The notes below the pieces were generated by a model. The model saw only the letters and a list, made by a program, of their open reading frames with translations. It was not told the origin of the DNA and did not search any database. This document shows positions 1 through 6,469 of a DNA stretch of 8,891 nt, piece after piece; position 1 is the stretch's first letter, and every line of letters begins with the position of its first letter. The stretch covers positions 1-8,891 of the forward strand of contig JAEULX010000207.1 of assembly GCA_016793685.1 (NCBI GenBank), in the 5' to 3' direction. This DNA comes from Bradyrhizobiaceae bacterium (GTDB lineage Bacteria; Pseudomonadota; Alphaproteobacteria; Rhizobiales; Xanthobacteraceae). A program made the position numbers and the translations under genes.

Positions 1-102
1 CGCCGGGTCAAAAACGCCCGCGCGCGTCGCCCACACGAAGATCGCGTAGGCGACGAAAGGCGTGAGAAACAGCGATAATTCGACCAGGAACGGGCGGATC
101 AT
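1..102 (-). CDS. DUF6111-like small membrane protein, N-terminal part
   Basis: Only the first 34 codons lie in the window; the rest continues past the left edge. Read leftward from an ATG at 102, the protein begins MIRPFLVELSLFLTPFVAYA and continues IFVWATRAGVF. It has a hydrophobic stretch at about residues 5-25 that looks like a first transmembrane helix. The opening resembles the DUF6111 family, small (roughly 90-residue) two-helix membrane proteins of unknown function found in Rhizobiales; this match is from memory of the family. The start is supported by in-frame hydrophobic coding sequence and by an AT-rich leader upstream. A TATAAG at 138-133 (minus strand) could be a -10 element, but I see no good -35 box and the Shine-Dalgarno signal is weak. 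It sits 163 bp downstream of the NUDIX gene on the same strand, so it may have its own promoter or be a distal operon member. Confidence 0.65.
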   Translation of the reverse strand, partial: MIRPFLVELSLFLTPFVAYAIFVWATRAGVFDPA

Positions 103-160
103 GTCGGTAAAAACAGATGGTTTTCGGCAATACTTATAATCCAACCTCGCGTTCGCGTCC

Positions 161-193
161 GAAAAAGCGAGCGCGCTCGGGCGACATTCGCCC
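161..193 (-). terminator. Candidate leftward terminator (hairpins plus T tract)
   Basis: Read leftward, a 6-bp stem GGGCGA/TCGCCC with a 3-nt loop (193-179) is followed by a self-complementary CGAGCGCGCTCG (179-168) and then, one base on, five Ts (166-162). The arrangement fits an intrinsic terminator for the operon ending at 266, but the perfect stem next to the T tract is short. Strength cannot be judged by eye. Confidence 0.3.
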
Positions 194-243
194 ACTTTCA
201 TTCGGACTCGCTCAGGTTATCGCTTGGCGCGAAAACGCTCGAG

Positions 244-263
244 CCGGCGCCTCGCGCCGCCGG
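244..263 (-). terminator. GC hairpin just after the NUDIX stop codon
   Basis: CCGGCG/CGCCGG forms a 6-bp stem with an 8-nt loop beginning two bases after the NUDIX stop codon (read leftward). Only a TTTT at 235-232 follows, 8 nt from the stem. It may act as a weak terminator, may stabilise the mRNA 3' end, or may mean nothing in such GC-rich DNA. Confidence 0.25.
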
Positions 264-265
264 TC

Positions 266-934
266 TTACCTCTCGTAAATCCGTTCATACAGATTTCGCA
301 GAATGCCGGCGGTCACGCCCCAGATGTAGCGATCCCCATAGGGCATCGCATAGAACCGTCGCATGATCCCCTTCCACTCGCGGCTGTGCAGCGCATGGTT
401 CTGCGCGTCCATCAGGAAGGCGAGAGGCACCTCGAAGGCGTCCTCGACCTCGTGCGCATTCAGCGTCATGGCGTAGTCGGTGGCGACCCGCGCGACCAGC
501 GGCAGGATGCGATAGCCGCTGAAGGTGAGGTAGAGGTCGATATAGCCGATCGGCTCCACCAGCTGCGGATCGAGGCCGATCTCCTCCTGCGCTTCGCGCA
601 GCGCCGCCGCGGCCGGACTTGCGTCTTCGGGATCGATGCTGCCGCCGGGAAACGCGATCTGGCTGGGGTGGTTCGGCAGATGGGAGGTGCGCTGGGTGAG
701 GATGACGCCGGGCTCGGGGCGGTCGATCACCGGGATGAGCACCGCCGCCGGCCGCAGCGGTTGCACGTCCATCTGCTCCCACAGCGACGGGTCGAGATCG
801 AGGTCCCCGCGCACGGCCGTCTGGGTCGGGTCGGTCAGCGCCGCCGGAACGTCGAGCGTCAGGCGGGCGAGCGAGCGCGCAAAGAAGTCGTGCCCGGAGC
901 CGACCAGGTCGTCCGCCGCCTCGAAAGCCGTCAT
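266..934 (-). CDS. NUDIX hydrolase, coenzyme A pyrophosphatase type
   Basis: A 222-residue NUDIX protein, likely cytoplasmic, of the NudL/PCD1 family that cleaves CoA or its derivatives to 3',5'-ADP and 4'-phosphopantetheine. The region before the NUDIX box reads LTQRTSHLPNHPSQIAFPGG (residues 79-98), aligning with the NuCoA motif that marks CoA-specific members. The NUDIX box follows: G98, then D104 where classical boxes have Glu, and REAQEEIGL at 113-121 with metal-binding E114, E117 and E118. The spacing (8 rather than 7 residues before RE) matches E. coli NudL as I remember it. A C-terminal YIWGVTAGIL (203-212) is also typical. Two NuCoA positions differ: the usual Arg is Pro87 and the usual Gly is Ser91, so CoA preference is likely but not assured. 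The ATG at 934 overlaps the upstream TGA by one base (TGATG), with an AGGGA about 10 nt upstream, which fixes the start and implies translational coupling to the DUF1285 gene. Confidence 0.9.
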   Translation of the reverse strand: MTAFEAADDLVGSGHDFFARSLARLTLDVPAALTDPTQTAVRGDLDLDPSLWEQMDVQPLRPAAVLIPVIDRPEPGVILTQRTSHLPNHPSQIAFPGGSIDPEDASPAAAALREAQEEIGLDPQLVEPIGYIDLYLTFSGYRILPLVARVATDYAMTLNAHEVEDAFEVPLAFLMDAQNHALHSREWKGIMRRFYAMPYGDRYIWGVTAGILRNLYERIYER

Positions 935-1545
935 CAGCTGTATTCCCTCAAACTCTCGGCCGGGGCCATGGCGAAGAACGCGTCCCCCGAGGCGACGCCG
1001 AACATGCGCCGCCCCCCGGCCATTCTTTCCTCGCCGATATCGACGAGATCATAAAACAGGGCCCGCGTCACTTTGGCCCAGAGCCCGTCTCGAACGAGTA
1101 GATAGGGCTTGAGCCCGCCGTTTGCAGGCTCCGGCTCGAAGCGTAACGGATGCTTGTTTCCGCATGCGACCCAGTCGTCGACATTGGTGCGGAAATGCAG
1201 GGTCGGGCTATAGCCCGGGCGATCCGGGGCAGCGTCGCGCCGCATCTCTACGGCGAGAAAAGGCGCGTCCTCCACCGTAAGGCCGCATTTTTCAACCGGC
1301 GTCACAAGAAAATAGCGGTCGCCCTCGCGCTTGAGCACGGAGGCGAAGAGCTTGACCAGGGCGGGCCGGCCGATCGGGGTCTTCTGGTAGAACCAGGTGC
1401 CGTCCGCGGCGATGCGCATGTCGATCTCGCCGCAGTAGGGCGGGTTCCACAAATGCACCGGCGCCGGCCCCCTGCTCGCGAAACTTTGCGCGGCGCTCGT
1501 GATCGAATCGAACGCGCCAGCCCCGATCTGCCCTTCCTTCGCCAT
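934..1545 (-). CDS. DUF1285 family protein
   Basis: A 203-residue protein recognised as DUF1285 by PPYCGEIDMRIAADGTWFYQ (residues 35-54), then KTPIGRPALVKLFASVL, REGDRYFLVTPVEKCGL and AVEMRR. Family members have solved structures but no established biochemical function. There is no signal peptide or membrane helix, so it is probably cytoplasmic. It has three cysteines (C38, C87, C128); the other fully contained genes in the window have almost none. I chose the ATG at 1545 (MAKEGQIGAG). The reading frame stays open to 1800, but that extension would overlap the divergent moxR gene and encodes an unconserved-looking Arg/Ser/Ala-rich stretch. An AGTAGG lies 7-12 nt upstream as a modest ribosome binding site. 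It is first in a leftward operon with the NUDIX gene, diverging from the moxR operon. Confidence 0.85.
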   Translation of the reverse strand: MAKEGQIGAGAFDSITSAAQSFASRGPAPVHLWNPPYCGEIDMRIAADGTWFYQKTPIGRPALVKLFASVLKREGDRYFLVTPVEKCGLTVEDAPFLAVEMRRDAAPDRPGYSPTLHFRTNVDDWVACGNKHPLRFEPEPANGGLKPYLLVRDGLWAKVTRALFYDLVDIGEERMAGGRRMFGVASGDAFFAMAPAESLREYS

Positions 1546-1634
1546 GGTTCGACCTACTGTGGAACGGCTGTCGCGGTACCCGGAACCGGCTTTACTTGGC
1601 GCGGTTGATGCATGGGCACGACGGCTAATCGTTC

Positions 1635-1668
1635 TGACATGACGGTGCTCATGACATGACGATGCTAA
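1635..1668 (+). repeat. Tandem 17-bp direct repeat upstream of moxR
   Basis: TGACATGACGGTGCTCA (1635-1651) is followed with no gap by TGACATGACGATGCTAA (1652-1668), 15 of 17 positions identical. It ends 6 nt before the Shine-Dalgarno sequence of moxR. The position suits a transcription factor or antisense RNA site acting on the long operon, but a chance tandem duplication is equally possible. Confidence 0.75.
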
Positions 1669-1674
1669 TGCGAC

Positions 1675-1680
1675 AAGGAG
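1675..1680 (+). promoter_or_regulatory. Strong ribosome binding site of moxR
   Basis: AAGGAG lies 7 nt before the ATG at 1688. It settles the moxR start and is among the best Shine-Dalgarno matches in the window. Confidence 0.8.
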
Positions 1681-1687
1681 AAGCCTG

Positions 1688-2695
1688 ATGGGCGCGGCGA
1701 GCGGCGACAACCTGGAGCAGCTGCACGACATGATCGTGCGCGCCGCGGAAACCACCGCCGTGAACGTGCGCAGCGCCAAGGCTGCGGTGAGCGCGGTCAT
1801 CTTCGGTCAAGATCGAGTGATCGAACACGCGCTCATCACCGTGCTGTCCGGCGGCCATGCGCTGCTGGTCGGCGTGCCCGGGCTCGCCAAGACCAAGCTC
1901 GTCGACACCCTGGGCGTCGTGCTCGGCCTCGACGCCAAGCGCATCCAGTTCACGCCCGACCTGATGCCCTCCGACATTCTCGGCAGCGAAGTTCTCGAGG
2001 AAAGCCCCGGCGGCAAGCGCAGCTTCCGGTTCATCCCGGGACCGGTGTTTGCCCAGCTTCTGATGGCCGACGAGATCAACCGGGCGAGCCCGCGCACCCA
2101 GTCGGCGCTTCTCCAGGCGATGCAGGAGCAGCACGTCACCGTCGCCGGCGCCCGCCATGATCTGCCGAAGCCGTTCCATGTGCTCGCGACGCAAAATCCG
2201 CTGGAGCAGGAAGGCACCTACCCGCTGCCGGAAGCCCAGCTCGACCGCTTCCTGATGGAGATCGACGTCGACTACCCCGACATGGACGCCGAGCGGCGCA
2301 TTCTGTTCGATACGACCGGCGCGGAAGAGACCAAGCCGAAACCGGCCATGACGTCCGACGACCTGATATCCGCGCAGCGGCTGGTGCGCCGGCTGCCGGT
2401 CGGCGAGTCGGTCATCGAAGCGATCCTCGCCCTCGTGCGCTCGGCGCGGCCCGGCTCCGAAGCCGCCGAAGGCCGGCTGATCGCCTGGGGCCCGAGCCCG
2501 CGTGCGAGCCAGGCGCTGATGCTGGCCGTTCGCGCCCGCGCGCTGCTCGACGGACGCTACGCGCCGTCGGTCGACGACGTGCTCGCGCTCGCCGAGCCCG
2601 TACTCAAGCACCGCATGGCGCTCAGCTTCGCGGCGCGCGCCGATGGCGAAACCGTTCCCGGCGTCATTCGCCGCCTCAAGGCTCGGGTCGGATAG
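1688..2695 (+). CDS. MoxR family AAA+ ATPase
   Basis: A 335-residue cytoplasmic ATPase of normal length for the family. Walker A is GVPGLAKT (62-69), Walker B is LLMADEINRA (124-133) with D128 and E129, sensor 1 is HVLATQNP (164-171) with N170, the arginine-finger segment is LPEAQLDRF (180-188) with R187, and sensor 2 is GPSPRAS (268-274) with R272. All catalytic residues are present, so it should hydrolyse ATP. MoxR proteins form hexamers and work with vWA-domain partners as chaperones for cofactor insertion or complex assembly; the partners here are presumably the DUF58 protein and the two membrane proteins downstream. Its client is unknown. It is the first gene of a four-gene operon, with its stop 4 nt before the next start. 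No cysteine is present. It is close to the AAA_3 MoxR proteins seen beside DUF58 genes, not a methanol dehydrogenase-specific MoxR by context. Confidence 0.95.
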   Translation: MGAASGDNLEQLHDMIVRAAETTAVNVRSAKAAVSAVIFGQDRVIEHALITVLSGGHALLVGVPGLAKTKLVDTLGVVLGLDAKRIQFTPDLMPSDILGSEVLEESPGGKRSFRFIPGPVFAQLLMADEINRASPRTQSALLQAMQEQHVTVAGARHDLPKPFHVLATQNPLEQEGTYPLPEAQLDRFLMEIDVDYPDMDAERRILFDTTGAEETKPKPAMTSDDLISAQRLVRRLPVGESVIEAILALVRSARPGSEAAEGRLIAWGPSPRASQALMLAVRARALLDGRYAPSVDDVLALAEPVLKHRMALSFAARADGETVPGVIRRLKARVG

Positions 2696-2699
2696 CACG

Positions 2700-3644
2700 A
2701 TGCCGTCGCCCGCTTTGCAGCAGGAATCCGTCGCGCTGGGCCGCGCGGCCGGCGCAGCGCGTGGCCTGGCCGACGCCATGCCGCGGCTGGTCCTCGATGC
2801 GCGGCGGGTCGCGGCGACGATCATTCACGGCCTGCACGGCCGCCGGCGCGCCGGACCGGGCGAGAATTTCTGGCAGTATCGCCGCTTCGTCTCGGGCGAA
2901 TCGGCGGCCAGCGTCGATTGGCGCCGCTCGGCGCGCGACGAGCATCTCTATGTGCGCGAGCAGGAATGGGAGGCGGCGCATACGGTGTGGATCTGGGCCG
3001 ATCGTTCGCCCTCGATGGCCTTCGCGTCGAAGCTCGCGCAGGACACCAAGCTCGAGCGTGCGCTCGTCGTCGCGCTGGCGCTGGCCGAAGTGCTGGTGCA
3101 GGGCGGCGAGCGTGTCGGCGTGCCGGGCGTGATGGCGCCGACGGCAAGCCGAAACGTCATCGACAAGATCGCCCAGGCGCTCCTGCACGACCCAAGCGAA
3201 CGGGCGAGCCTGCCGCCGTCGTTCGCCCCTGCCCCGCTCTCGGAATTCATCCTCCTGTCCGACCTGTGGAGCGCGATCGCCGACATTCGTGCGACGCTCG
3301 CCCGGCTTTCCGCCGCCGGCGCGCAGGGGCATGTCGTGCAGATCGTCGATCCGGCGGAGGAAACATTTCCCTATTCCGGCCGCATCGAGTTCATCGAGCC
3401 GGAAGGGGCAGGCGCGATCACCGCCGGGCGGGCGGAGAAGTGGCGGCGCGACTACGAGGCGCGCGTCGATCTCCACCGCAGCGAAATCCGGGCGCAGACC
3501 GACCGCTCCGGTTGGAGCTTCATCATCCATCGCACCGACCGACCTTCGACCGACCTCCTGCTCCAACTGCATGCGCGATTGTCTGCCGGCCATGCCGCGT
3601 TCGGCGCCGAAAAGCGGCGCGGGGCGCATGGGAGGCCCGCATGA
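2700..3644 (+). CDS. DUF58 domain protein (vWA-like, MoxR partner)
   Basis: A 314-residue protein with the DUF58 core GRRRAGPGENFWQYRRFVSG (47-66) followed by DWRRSARDEHLYVREQEWE (73-91). A vWA-like part begins with WADRSPSM, giving a DxSxS metal-site motif at D101, S103 and S105, and a second acidic strand LLSDLW (D188). Unlike many DUF58 proteins it shows no transmembrane helix, so it should be cytoplasmic and able to meet MoxR directly. DUF58 proteins are the usual neighbours of MoxR ATPases and probably bind them or the client. The ATG at 2700 was chosen because it lies 4 nt after the moxR stop. An in-frame ATG at 2643 would add 19 residues overlapping moxR and has no ribosome binding site; the site for 2700 (GGTCGGA) is itself poor, so coupling to moxR translation is likely. 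Its stop overlaps the next start as ATGA. Confidence 0.92.
   Translation: MPSPALQQESVALGRAAGAARGLADAMPRLVLDARRVAATIIHGLHGRRRAGPGENFWQYRRFVSGESAASVDWRRSARDEHLYVREQEWEAAHTVWIWADRSPSMAFASKLAQDTKLERALVVALALAEVLVQGGERVGVPGVMAPTASRNVIDKIAQALLHDPSERASLPPSFAPAPLSEFILLSDLWSAIADIRATLARLSAAGAQGHVVQIVDPAEETFPYSGRIEFIEPEGAGAITAGRAEKWRRDYEARVDLHRSEIRAQTDRSGWSFIIHRTDRPSTDLLLQLHARLSAGHAAFGAEKRRGAHGRPA
3630..3635 (+). promoter_or_regulatory. Ribosome binding site inside the DUF58 3' end
   Basis: GGGAGG lies 5 nt before the ATG at 3641, inside the last codons of the DUF58 gene. It decides the start of the 939-residue protein, whose reading frame is open far upstream (to 2918) only as a shadow of the DUF58 gene. 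Confidence 0.7.
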
Positions 3645-6460
3645 TCCCAGGCCTGCCGCTCGCCTTCGCGCAGCCTCTCGTTCTCTTCGGCCTGCTCAGC
3701 CTTCCGGCGCTGTGGTGGCTGTTGCGTCTCATCCCGCCGCGCCCGCGCCGCATCGACTTTCCGCCGACCCGGCTTCTGTTCGAGATTGCGCCCAAGGAGG
3801 AAACGCCGGCGCGCACGCCCTGGTGGCTGACGCTCTTGCGCTTGACCCTCGCGGCGCTGGTGATCATCGCCGCCGCCGGCCCGATGTGGAATCCGCCGGT
3901 TTCGACTGCGGCAAGCAGCGGCCCGCTCATGCTGGTGGTCGACGACGGATGGGCGGCGGCCTCCACCTGGGACGCCCGGCTCAACGCGGCGCAGGAACTC
4001 ATCGCGCGGGCGCGGGCCGACGGGCGCGGCGTTGCGCTCGTCCCGCTATCGGAGCCCACGCGGCTGATCTCGGTGGAAACGGCGGACGACGCCGCGGCGC
4101 GGCTCCGCCTGCTCAAGCCGCAGCCGCATACGGTGCAGCGGACGGACAGTCTGGCCGCGATCAAGCGCTTCGCCGCGGCGACCCCCGACCTGGAAACCGT
4201 CTGGCTCGCCGACGGCGTCGATCTCGGCGGCGGCGCCGATTTTGCCGCCGGCCTGGCGAAGGCGATCGAGGGGCATCCGGTGACCGTGGTCACGGGCGGG
4301 CTCAAGCCCGCGCATGCGCTCACCGCGGCGGAAAATGCGGCGGCAGGGCTCAGCGTGACGGTGTTGCGGCCCGATGGCAGTGGCGACAGCGGCGGCATCG
4401 TCCGCGCGCTCGACCTGAAGGGATTGCCGGTGAGCGAAACGACGTTCGCCTTCAAGCCGGGCGACCTCGAGACCGAGGCGCGGTTCGACCTGCCGACCGA
4501 AATCCGCAACGACATCGCGCGTATCGAGATTGCGGGAGAGCGGTCGGCCGGAGCAGTCGAGTTGCTCGACAAGCGCTGGCGACGGCGCACCGTCGGCGTG
4601 GTAACGGGTTCGACCGCGGAAACCGCGCAGCCGCTGCTTGCCTCCACCTATTATCTTGCACGCGCGCTCGGGCCGTTCGCCGACGTGCGGCTGGCGCAGC
4701 GGCAGTCGCCGGGCGATGCGGTGAACCAGTTCATCGACCAGCATCTGCCCATGCTCGTGCTCGCCGATGTCGGCAATGTCGCCGGTCCCGCCCGCGACCG
4801 CCTCGCCCGCTGGATCGAAGACGGCGGCATGCTGGTGCGGTTCGCCGGTCCGCGGCTTGCGGCGTCGGACGACGAACTCGTTCCGGTGCGGCTGCGCCGG
4901 GGCGGGCGCATTCTCGGCGGGAGTCTGAGCTGGGAGCGGCCGCAACAGCTCGGCGGCTTTTCCCACGAGGGGCCGTTTGCCGGGATGGAGACGCCGACCG
5001 ACGTCACCGTGAGCCGCCAGGTGCTCGCCGAGCCCGACGCGACGCTTGCCGACCATACCTGGGCGACGCTTGCCGACGGCACGCCGCTGGTGACGGCGGC
5101 CAAGCGCGGCAAGGGCATGGTCGTGTTGTTTCATGTGACCGCCGATACGCGCTGGTCGGACCTGCCGCTGTCGGGCGCGTTCGTCGACATGCTCAAGCGC
5201 ATTGTCGGTCTTGCCGGTGCAGCCGGTCCGGCCCAGGAGGCAGGGACCGCGACCGACCCGAACGCCGCGCGGAACATCGTCGCCCCGAGCCGCATTCTCG
5301 ATGGCTTCGGGGTGTTCGGTCCGCCGCCGCCGACGGCGAAACCGATCGCAGCCGGCTTTTCCGGACGGGCGACCGCCGACAACCCGCCCGGCTTCTATGG
5401 TCCGCCGGAAGGCTTGATCGCGGTGAACACGCTCGCGCCGGCCGACCGGCTGCGTGCGCTCGATCTCGCCCCGCTGAACGCACGCATCGAGCCCTACCGC
5501 ATCACGGAACCCCAGGACTTGCGCGGCCCGATTTTCCTGGCCGCGCTTGCCCTCTGCCTGATCGACGCGCTCATCGTGTTCTGGCTTGCCGGCGGCATCC
5601 AGCGCCGCCTCGGCTGGCGTCGGGCGCCGGCCGCGGTCGCGATCGGGCTCATCCTCGCGCTGGCGCCGCCGCGGGTGGGCTTGGCTGACCCTGCCTCCGA
5701 CCAATTCGCCGTGAAGGCGACGGAAAGCACGCATCTCGCCTATGTCATCACCGGCAATGCCGAGGTGGATGCGATCAGCAAATCGGGCTTGCAGAGTCTG
5801 ACCATATTCCTCGCCCAGCGCACCGCGCTCGAAGCGGGCGAGCCGATCGGGCTCGACATTTCGCGCGACGAGCTCGCGTTCTTCCCGCTCATTTACTGGC
5901 CGATCGTGCCGGATGCGCCGAAGCCGTCGCCGGAGACGCTGGCGCGCATCGACACCTACATGAAACAGGGCGGCACCATCCTGTTCGACACGCGCGACGC
6001 GGTGGAAGCGGCGCCCGGCCCGGGCGGCGAAACCAAGACGCCGGGAATGGTGGCGCTGCGCGCGATCCTCTCTTCGCTCGACATTCCGGAACTCGAACCG
6101 GCGCCGCCCGAGCACGTCCTGACCAAGACGTTTTTCCTGTTGCGCGACTTCCCGGGCCGTTTCACCAACGGCCGGCTTTGGGTCGAGGCGATGCCGGCGG
6201 CGTCCGATGAAGCGACCGAGCAGCGTCCGGCGCGCGCCGGCGACGGCGTCTCGTCGATCATCATCACCGGAAATGATTTCGCCGGCGCCTGGGCGACGCG
6301 TCCCGATGGGCTCGCACTGCTGCCGCTCGTTCCCAACGAGCCGCGCCAGCGCGAATTCGCCTTCCGCGCCGGGGTGAACATCGTGATGTACGCCCTGACC
6401 GGCAACTACAAAGCCGACCAGGTGCATGTTCCGGCCCTGCTCGAACGGCTCGGCCAGTAG
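3641..6460 (+). CDS. BatA-like / DUF4159 fusion membrane protein
   Basis: A 939-residue inner-membrane protein. Residues 8-82 are a BatA N-terminal domain: helices at about 11-30 and 62-80 with a basic loop (RLIPPRPRRIDF) expected inside. Residues 95-220 resemble a vWA fold, but the metal site is degraded (VVDDGWAAAS at 99-108, no DxSxS). Residues 316-405 look like a Rossmann or glutamine-amidotransferase-type fold (RRTVGVVTGS ... WIEDGGMLVRFAGP). Helices 3 and 4 lie at about 629-650 and 663-681 around a basic IQRRLGWRR turn, and residues 694-920 form DUF4159 (PLIYWPIVP, then YMKQGGTILFDTRD). By positive-inside logic both large domains face the periplasm. Helix 4 looks like a signal peptide and ends VGLA-DPA. 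There is one cysteine, C639 in a helix, so no amidotransferase activity is possible. The ATG at 3641 overlaps the DUF58 stop (ATGA), and the next gene starts 9 nt downstream. Function is unknown; probably a structural partner of the MoxR/DUF58 pair. Confidence 0.92.
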   Translation: MIPGLPLAFAQPLVLFGLLSLPALWWLLRLIPPRPRRIDFPPTRLLFEIAPKEETPARTPWWLTLLRLTLAALVIIAAAGPMWNPPVSTAASSGPLMLVVDDGWAAASTWDARLNAAQELIARARADGRGVALVPLSEPTRLISVETADDAAARLRLLKPQPHTVQRTDSLAAIKRFAAATPDLETVWLADGVDLGGGADFAAGLAKAIEGHPVTVVTGGLKPAHALTAAENAAAGLSVTVLRPDGSGDSGGIVRALDLKGLPVSETTFAFKPGDLETEARFDLPTEIRNDIARIEIAGERSAGAVELLDKRWRRRTVGVVTGSTAETAQPLLASTYYLARALGPFADVRLAQRQSPGDAVNQFIDQHLPMLVLADVGNVAGPARDRLARWIEDGGMLVRFAGPRLAASDDELVPVRLRRGGRILGGSLSWERPQQLGGFSHEGPFAGMETPTDVTVSRQVLAEPDATLADHTWATLADGTPLVTAAKRGKGMVVLFHVTADTRWSDLPLSGAFVDMLKRIVGLAGAAGPAQEAGTATDPNAARNIVAPSRILDGFGVFGPPPPTAKPIAAGFSGRATADNPPGFYGPPEGLIAVNTLAPADRLRALDLAPLNARIEPYRITEPQDLRGPIFLAALALCLIDALIVFWLAGGIQRRLGWRRAPAAVAIGLILALAPPRVGLADPASDQFAVKATESTHLAYVITGNAEVDAISKSGLQSLTIFLAQRTALEAGEPIGLDISRDELAFFPLIYWPIVPDAPKPSPETLARIDTYMKQGGTILFDTRDAVEAAPGPGGETKTPGMVALRAILSSLDIPELEPAPPEHVLTKTFFLLRDFPGRFTNGRLWVEAMPAASDEATEQRPARAGDGVSSIIITGNDFAGAWATRPDGLALLPLVPNEPRQREFAFRAGVNIVMYALTGNYKADQVHVPALLERLGQ

Positions 6461-6463
6461 GAG
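6459..6463 (+). promoter_or_regulatory. Ribosome binding site overlapping the previous stop codon
   Basis: AGGAG shares its first two bases with the TAG stop of the DUF4159 gene and lies 6 nt before the GTG at 6470. It supports the unusual GTG start of the last operon gene. Confidence 0.7.
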
Positions 6464-6469
6464 CGTGAG

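Larger units (their letters stand above)
1546..1687. promoter_or_regulatory. Divergent intergenic region between DUF1285 and moxR
   Basis: These 142 bp separate two operons running outward and must hold the start signals for at least one, probably both. I checked both strands for alphaproteobacterial sigma-70 boxes (TTGAC-like -35, about 17 nt, then an AT-rich -10) and found nothing convincing. TTGATG at 1605-1610 and CTAATC at 1625-1630 are spaced only 14 nt apart. The recognisable content is the tandem 17-bp repeat at 1635-1668 and the moxR Shine-Dalgarno sequence. Confidence 0.5.

Noticed and set aside
1605..1630. Possible -35/-10 pair (TTGATG, CTAATC) ahead of moxR
   Set aside because: Spacing of 14 nt is too short for a sigma-70 promoter and the -10 match is poor.
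1546..1800. 85-residue N-terminal extension of DUF1285 from an ATG at 1800
   Set aside because: It would overlap the moxR coding region and adds an Arg/Ser-rich stretch unlike the family; ATG 1545 gives the expected length.
2643..2699. Upstream ATG for the DUF58 gene inside moxR
   Set aside because: No ribosome binding site and a 53-nt overlap; the ATG at 2700 fits the tight spacing of the operon.
2918..3640. Long upstream extension of the 939-residue protein
   Set aside because: It is a frame shadow of the DUF58 gene; the ATG at 3641 has GGGAGG 5 nt upstream and begins the BatA domain directly.
3289..5688. Open reading frame of 799 codons, plus strand, in another frame of the DUF58 and DUF4159 genes
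   Set aside because: Arg/Ala-rich low-complexity translation with no domain; the overlapping frame contains the recognisable BatA and DUF4159 features.
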